DNA from: Pigmentiphaga litoralis
Lineage (GTDB): Bacteria > Pseudomonadota > Gammaproteobacteria > Burkholderiales > Burkholderiaceae_B
Assembly: GCF_014651835.1 (NCBI RefSeq)
Contig: NZ_BMXQ01000001.1
Span: 1,874,801-1,938,800 of the forward strand
Reading direction: 5' to 3'
Length of the DNA: 64,000 nucleotides
Shown here piece by piece: positions 60,090 to 64,000 of this stretch. Numbering within the stretch: position 1 is the stretch's first letter; each line of letters begins with the position of its first letter. The notes beneath the pieces were generated by a model. The model saw only the letters and a list, made by a program, of their open reading frames with translations. It was not told where the DNA came from and made no database searches. A program made the position numbers and the translations under genes.

Positions 60090-61469
60090 ATGTCCTACGA
60101 CCCGTTCAACCCCGATCGTCCACTGACTTCGGGCTGCGCCTGCGGCCGCCATGCCGACCCGGCGTCGCATGACAACGCGCTTGCCGTCGCCACGCTAAAG
60201 GCCCGGGCCCTCGACGACGAAGCCGGGATCAACGCCTTTGTCGAAGCGGCCATGGTCAAGGCTTTGTTCCCGCAGGACAGCGTGCGCCGCCGCTTCATCC
60301 GCGCCGTAGGCGCGGGCACTGCCTTGAGCGTGATCCAGAGCGTGCTGCCCATGGGGTCGATCATGGCGATGGCCCAGGAAAAGGCGGCGCCTGAAAAGAA
60401 GAACCTGAAGATCGGCTTCATACCGATCACCTGCGCGACACCGCTGATCATGGCGCACCCGCTGGGTTTCTACAAACAGCAGGGACTGGAGGTCGAAGTC
60501 ATCAAGACGGCAGGCTGGGCGCTGATCCGCGACAAGATGATCAACAAGGAGTACGACGCGACGCACTTCCTGTCGCCCATGCCCCTTGCGATCTCGATGG
60601 GCGCAGGATCGAACCCGACGCCCATGAAGGTCGCAACGATCCAGAACACCAACGGCCAGGCCATCACGCTGAGTCTCAAGCACAAGGACAAACGCGACCC
60701 GTCCACCTGGAAGGGCTTCAAGTTCGCGGTGCCCTTTGAATATTCCATGCATAACTTCCTGCTGCGGTACTACGTGGCGGAACACGGCCTGGACCCCGAT
60801 CGCGACATCCAGATCCGCGTAGTGCCGCCGGCCGAAATGGTGGCCAACCTGCGCGCGGGCAACATCGATGGTTTCCTGGGTCCCGATCCTTTCAACCAGC
60901 GCGCGGTCTACGACGAAGTCGGCTTCATCCACGTGCTGACCAAGGACCTGTGGGACGGCCATCCCTGCTGCGCCTTCGGTACATCCGAAGCCTTCATCCA
61001 GCAGAACCCGAATACCTTTGCCGCCCTGTTTCGCGCGGTGCTGACGGCATCGGCCATGGCGCGCGATGCCAAGAACCGGGAACTGATCGCCAAGGTGATC
61101 TCGCCGCAGGCTTACCTGAACCAGCCCGAGACGGTCGTGGCCCAGGTGCTGACCGGCCGCTTTGCCGACGGACTGGGCAAGATCCAGACGGTGCCGGATC
61201 GGGCCGACTTCAACCCCGTGCCGTTGCAATCGATGGCGGTGTGGATCCTGACGCAGATGAAGCGCTGGGGCTATGTGAAGGGCGACGTGCAGTACCGGCA
61301 ACTGGCCGAGCGGGTCTTCCTGCTGGCTGACGCGAAAAAGCACATGAAGGAACTGGGCCAGTCCGCACCGGATGCCGCCTATCCGCCGTTCACCATCATG
61401 GGGAAAACCTTCGACCCGTCCAGGCCCGACGCATATCTGGATGGCTTTGCGATCCGGAAGACGGCGTGA
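60090..61469 (+). CDS. Cyanate/nitrate-type ABC transporter substrate-binding protein
   Basis: A 459-residue NrtA/CynA-type binding protein. After a 60-residue N-terminal extension containing a CACGRH motif comes a twin-arginine signal (SVRRRFIRAVGAG, residues about 64-76). The mature NMT1/NrtA-like domain has KIGFIPITCATPLIMAHPLG, MKVATIQNTNGQAITL, NIDGFLGPDPFNQRAV and GHPCCAFGTSEAF. It starts at ATG 60090; an upstream ATG at 60051 lacks homology. Its gene is followed by permease, ATPase and cyanase genes, so cyanate is the best substrate guess. Confidence 0.88.
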   Translation: MSYDPFNPDRPLTSGCACGRHADPASHDNALAVATLKARALDDEAGINAFVEAAMVKALFPQDSVRRRFIRAVGAGTALSVIQSVLPMGSIMAMAQEKAAPEKKNLKIGFIPITCATPLIMAHPLGFYKQQGLEVEVIKTAGWALIRDKMINKEYDATHFLSPMPLAISMGAGSNPTPMKVATIQNTNGQAITLSLKHKDKRDPSTWKGFKFAVPFEYSMHNFLLRYYVAEHGLDPDRDIQIRVVPPAEMVANLRAGNIDGFLGPDPFNQRAVYDEVGFIHVLTKDLWDGHPCCAFGTSEAFIQQNPNTFAALFRAVLTASAMARDAKNRELIAKVISPQAYLNQPETVVAQVLTGRFADGLGKIQTVPDRADFNPVPLQSMAVWILTQMKRWGYVKGDVQYRQLAERVFLLADAKKHMKELGQSAPDAAYPPFTIMGKTFDPSRPDAYLDGFAIRKTA

Positions 61470-62335
61470 TGCGCAGCCAAGGTTTCAAGGCGGCCATGCT
61501 GTCGCTGTTGCTGCTCGGCCTGTTCCTGGGCATCTGGCATCTGGCGACCTTGCCGGGGGCCCCGGGGCCGGCCGCATCGGGAGCCTCCGCCATGACGGCG
61601 GAGCAGCTCGAGTACGCAAAGATGATGGGCAAGACGGTGGAAGCGCCGCGCAGCTCGGGCTTCCCGACTTTGGGCGACATGGGCCGCACGATCGTCCAGC
61701 AGCTGTCGTCGCCCTTCTACGACAACGGCCCGAACGACAAGGGCATCGGCATCCAGCTCGCGCATTCGCTGGGCCGCGTGGCGCTCGGCTTTCTGATTGC
61801 GGTCGCGGTGGCCCTGCCGCTGGGGTTCGTGATCGGCATGTCGCCGCTGATCTATCGGGCGCTCGATCCCTTCATCCAGATCCTCAAGCCCATCTCGCCC
61901 CTGGCCTGGATGCCGCTTGCGCTTTACACGATCAAGGACTCGTCGATCTCGGGCATTTTCGTGATCTTCATCTGCTCGGTCTGGCCCATGCTGGTGAACA
62001 CCGCGTTTGGCGTGGCGGGGGTGCGGCGTGACTGGCTCAACGTGGCGCGCACACTGGAAGTGCGACCGCTGCGCCGCGCCTTTCAGGTGATTTTGCCCGC
62101 CGCAGCGCCCACCATCCTGACCGGCATGCGGATCTCGATGGGCATTGCCTGGCTTGTCATCGTCGCTGCCGAAATGCTGGTGGGCGGCACGGGGATCGGC
62201 TACTTCGTCTGGAATGAGTGGAACAACCTGTCGCTGACCAGCGTCATCTTCGCGATCCTGGTGATCGGCATCGTCGGCATGCTGCTGGACCGCATGTTCA
62301 GCATGCTGCAGACATGGGTGACGTACACCGAATGA
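61469..62335 (+). CDS. ABC transporter permease of the nitrate/cyanate family
   Basis: A 288-residue inner-membrane permease with about six transmembrane segments and the binding-protein-dependent transport signature RTLEVRPLRRAFQVILPAAAP (EAA loop; split: EVRPLRRAFQVILPAAAP). ATG 61469 overlaps the binding-protein stop by one base; GTG 61466 would overlap by four. The first 80 residues include a soluble stretch between membrane segment 1 and the transport core. It works with the ATPase encoded next. Confidence 0.9.
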   Translation: MRSQGFKAAMLSLLLLGLFLGIWHLATLPGAPGPAASGASAMTAEQLEYAKMMGKTVEAPRSSGFPTLGDMGRTIVQQLSSPFYDNGPNDKGIGIQLAHSLGRVALGFLIAVAVALPLGFVIGMSPLIYRALDPFIQILKPISPLAWMPLALYTIKDSSISGIFVIFICSVWPMLVNTAFGVAGVRRDWLNVARTLEVRPLRRAFQVILPAAAPTILTGMRISMGIAWLVIVAAEMLVGGTGIGYFVWNEWNNLSLTSVIFAILVIGIVGMLLDRMFSMLQTWVTYTE

Positions 62336-63165
62336 GCCCGAGCATGAGCGACCGAATGAACCCCTTCCTGAAAATCGAGAACCTGACCAAGGTGTACGTG
62401 CCCGGCGCGCCGCCGGTGTTCGAGAACGTCAGCTTTGACATCGCCCAGGGCGAATTTGTCTGCATCATCGGACATTCCGGCTGCGGCAAGACGACCATCC
62501 TGAATGCGCTGGCGGGCCTGGAATCACCCAGCAGCGGCTTGATGCTGATGAACGGTCGCGAGGTGCGTGGTCCGAGCCTGGACCGGGGTGTCGTCTTCCA
62601 GAGTCATGCGCTCATGCCCTGGCTGACGGTTCGCAAGAATATTGCCTTTGCCGTGCGATCGCGCTGGCCCGACTGGACCCGCGCACAGATCGATGCGCAT
62701 GTCGTCAAGCACGTGGACAGGGTCGGACTGGACAAGGCCATCGACAAGAAACCGTCGGAACTCTCGGGCGGCATGAAGCAGCGGGTCGGCATCGCGCGCG
62801 CCTTTGCCATCGAACCCAAGATGCTGCTGCTGGACGAGCCCTTCGGCGCGCTGGATGCGCTGACGCGCGGCACGATCCAGGACCAGCTGCTCGGTATCGT
62901 GAAGGCGACGCGGCAAACCGTGTTCATGATCACGCACGACGTCGACGAAGCGATTCTGCTGGCCGACAAGATCCTGCTGATGAGCAACGGACCCTATGCG
63001 CGTATTGCTGAGATCGTGCACAACACGCTGCCACGCGACCGGTCCCGTGCGACCGTGCATCACGACGCGCAGTACTACCCGATGCGCAATCACCTGATCG
63101 ACTTCCTGGTGAACCGGTCCCGTACGTATCAGGCAATGACTTCCCCCACCCCACCCTCCCACTGA
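62332..63165 (+). CDS. ABC transporter ATPase of the nitrate/cyanate family
   Basis: A 277-residue ATPase with Walker A GHSGCGKTTI, Q-loop FQSHALMPWL, signature LSGGMKQRVGIARAF, Walker B MLLLDEPFGALD and switch His in ITHDVDEA. ATG 62332 overlaps the permease stop by 4 bp; ATG 62344 is an alternative. It completes the three-gene transporter; the cyanase gene starts 12 bp downstream. Compare the decayed ATPase fragment at 49022-49200, which belongs to the same broad family. Confidence 0.93.
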   Translation: MSPSMSDRMNPFLKIENLTKVYVPGAPPVFENVSFDIAQGEFVCIIGHSGCGKTTILNALAGLESPSSGLMLMNGREVRGPSLDRGVVFQSHALMPWLTVRKNIAFAVRSRWPDWTRAQIDAHVVKHVDRVGLDKAIDKKPSELSGGMKQRVGIARAFAIEPKMLLLDEPFGALDALTRGTIQDQLLGIVKATRQTVFMITHDVDEAILLADKILLMSNGPYARIAEIVHNTLPRDRSRATVHHDAQYYPMRNHLIDFLVNRSRTYQAMTSPTPPSH

Positions 63166-63177
63166 CACGGAGACCCC

Positions 63178-63633
63178 ATGTCCGCGATTTATGACCGTAG
63201 TGAAGTGACCCGGATGATCGTATCCGCCAAAGTCCGCAAGGGCCTGAAATGGGCGGACATTGCCAACCAGGTGGGTCTGAGCAAGGAATGGACGACCGCC
63301 GCCTGCCTGGGCCAGATGACATTGACCAAGGAACAGGCCGGCGTCGTTGGCCAGATCTTCGAGCTCTCGGACGAAGCCATCGCCTGGCTCCAGATCGTGC
63401 CGTACAAGGGGTCGCTGCCGACCGCCGTCCCCACCGATCCGTTGATCTATCGCTGGTACGAGATCGTGAGTGTGTATGGCACGACCATCAAGGAACTGAT
63501 CCATGAGGAGTTCGGCGACGGCATCATGAGCGCGATCGACTTTTCGATGGACATCGACCGGCAGGCCGACCCCAAGGGGGATCGGGTCAAGGTGGTCCTG
63601 TCGGGCAAATTCCTGCCGTACAAGACGTACTGA
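63178..63633 (+). CDS. cynS: Cyanate hydratase (cyanase)
   Basis: A 151-residue cyanase, close to the 156-residue E. coli enzyme. The N-terminal helical domain precedes the catalytic domain, where DPLIYRWYEIVSVYG holds the Arg and Glu and DGIMSAIDFSMDI the Ser of the known active site (Arg96/Glu99/Ser122 in E. coli numbering). It converts cyanate and bicarbonate to ammonia and CO2. ACGGAGACC precedes ATG 63178. It ends the transporter operon, giving uptake plus detoxification of cyanate and use of its nitrogen. Confidence 0.95.
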   Translation: MSAIYDRSEVTRMIVSAKVRKGLKWADIANQVGLSKEWTTAACLGQMTLTKEQAGVVGQIFELSDEAIAWLQIVPYKGSLPTAVPTDPLIYRWYEIVSVYGTTIKELIHEEFGDGIMSAIDFSMDIDRQADPKGDRVKVVLSGKFLPYKTY

Positions 63634-63655
63634 CCTGCCGGCGGCCCGCGGCGCC

Positions 63656-64000
63656 CTAGAAAATGTGGGGCGTGGGCTCGTTCAGCGAGCTGCCTTCTCG
63701 TGGCGTGATGTCTTCCAGCGTAATGTCCAGGTACGGATCCTTGTCCAGGTCCAGGGCGATCTGCGGCGTGCAGTCGGCCAGCGCCGTGAACAGGTCGTCC
63801 AGATAGGCAAACGCCAGCTTCGCAGCCACATCGTTCAGCATTTTTTCGGTGGTCGCGAAGTTTGCACCGGCCAGATCGCCCACATCCAGGCGGTAGCTGA
63901 CCAGACCGTCATGCTCGGTCACGGTGCCCAGGTCGATGGTCTTGCTCTTGGTGTTTCTTGCAAGCACGTGCCCTTGGCTTACATACAGTCGGTAATGATG
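63656..64000 (-). CDS. Hypothetical protein, truncated by the right edge
   Basis: A leftward frame that is open to the window edge. The visible 114 residues include RLYVSQGHVLARNTKSKTID and later FAYLDDLFTALADCTPQIAL. A GTG at 63967 could be a start, but the frame continues upstream with normal composition, so the true start probably lies outside the window. No family is recognised. It is convergent with the cyanase gene, 22 bp away. Confidence 0.65.
   Translation of the reverse strand, partial: HHYRLYVSQGHVLARNTKSKTIDLGTVTEHDGLVSYRLDVGDLAGANFATTEKMLNDVAAKLAFAYLDDLFTALADCTPQIALDLDKDPYLDITLEDITPREGSSLNEPTPHIF

Noticed and set aside
1-64000. tRNA, rRNA, CRISPR arrays, complete insertion sequences
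   Set aside because: No repeat-spacer pattern, transposase, terminal inverted repeats or tRNA-like cloverleaf was recognised by eye. A tRNAscan or IS search could still find something missed.

Overview
The window reads as a high-GC betaproteobacterial chromosome, most likely an Alcaligenaceae member (Bordetella/Achromobacter/Pigmentiphaga type). The grounds are four periplasmic Bug/TctC-type binding proteins scattered among small catabolic clusters, the GC-rich third codon positions and the general gene content. No rRNA, tRNA, CRISPR array or complete insertion sequence was seen.

Region 1 (1-8973) is a prophage remnant or small genomic island. A symmetric, overlapping pair of divergent promoter-like elements (464-504) drives a tight rightward operon (549-7149) in which most genes overlap by 1-8 bp. 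It carries a cytosine-C5 DNA methyltransferase with about ten internal repeats, a second amino-methyltransferase (N4-C or N6-A), an ASCH-domain protein and several small phage-type proteins. An AlpA/excisionase-like protein follows (7216-7488), with repeated 12-mers directly behind its stop. A two-gene module (DUF6978-like plus DUF1828) closes the island. No integrase, replication, structural or lysis gene is present.

Region 2 (9028-31725) is a mosaic of small catabolic clusters. Three of its four Bug binding proteins are paired with a dedicated regulator or share one: LacI-type at 14594 with a perfect palindromic operator, a citrate-synthase-like protein fused to a DNA-binding domain at 15693, and IclR-type at 27220 with two near-identical inverted-repeat sites. 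Enzymes include a ketopantoate-reductase-like protein, cupins, an alpha/beta hydrolase, a class II aldolase with a Rieske oxygenase, two amidohydrolases, a flavin-reductase-like protein and an HpcH/HpaI aldolase. A MipA/OmpV outer-membrane protein with a QseBC-like two-component system sits inside this region. None of the binding proteins has TctA/TctB membrane partners here.

Region 3 (32001-42351) holds two lipoprotein phosphohydrolase-type proteins (metallophosphoesterase and phytase-like esterase), a B12-binding radical SAM protein, and a three-gene TonB receptor / YfiR / GGDEF-EAL unit that looks like an envelope-to-c-di-GMP signalling pathway.

Region 4 (42366-48800, leftward) is a compact operon: FAD subunit of fumarate-reductase type, a minimal 2Fe-2S protein, a winged-helix regulator and a fused hydantoinase A/B. 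It is headed by a perfect 16-bp palindrome; next to it lies a decayed ABC ATPase fragment.

Region 5 (49231-58004) contains a PAS-GGDEF cyclase, a DUF2945 protein, an MBL-fold hydrolase, a CheB-CheR-PAS protein whose enzyme motifs are degenerate, and a run of small conserved hypothetical and low-complexity proteins.

Region 6 (58197-63633) is a cytoplasmic PAS histidine kinase with a NarL-type response regulator, followed by a cyanate/nitrate-type ABC transporter and cyanase: a cyanate uptake and detoxification locus. A partial leftward gene runs off the right edge.
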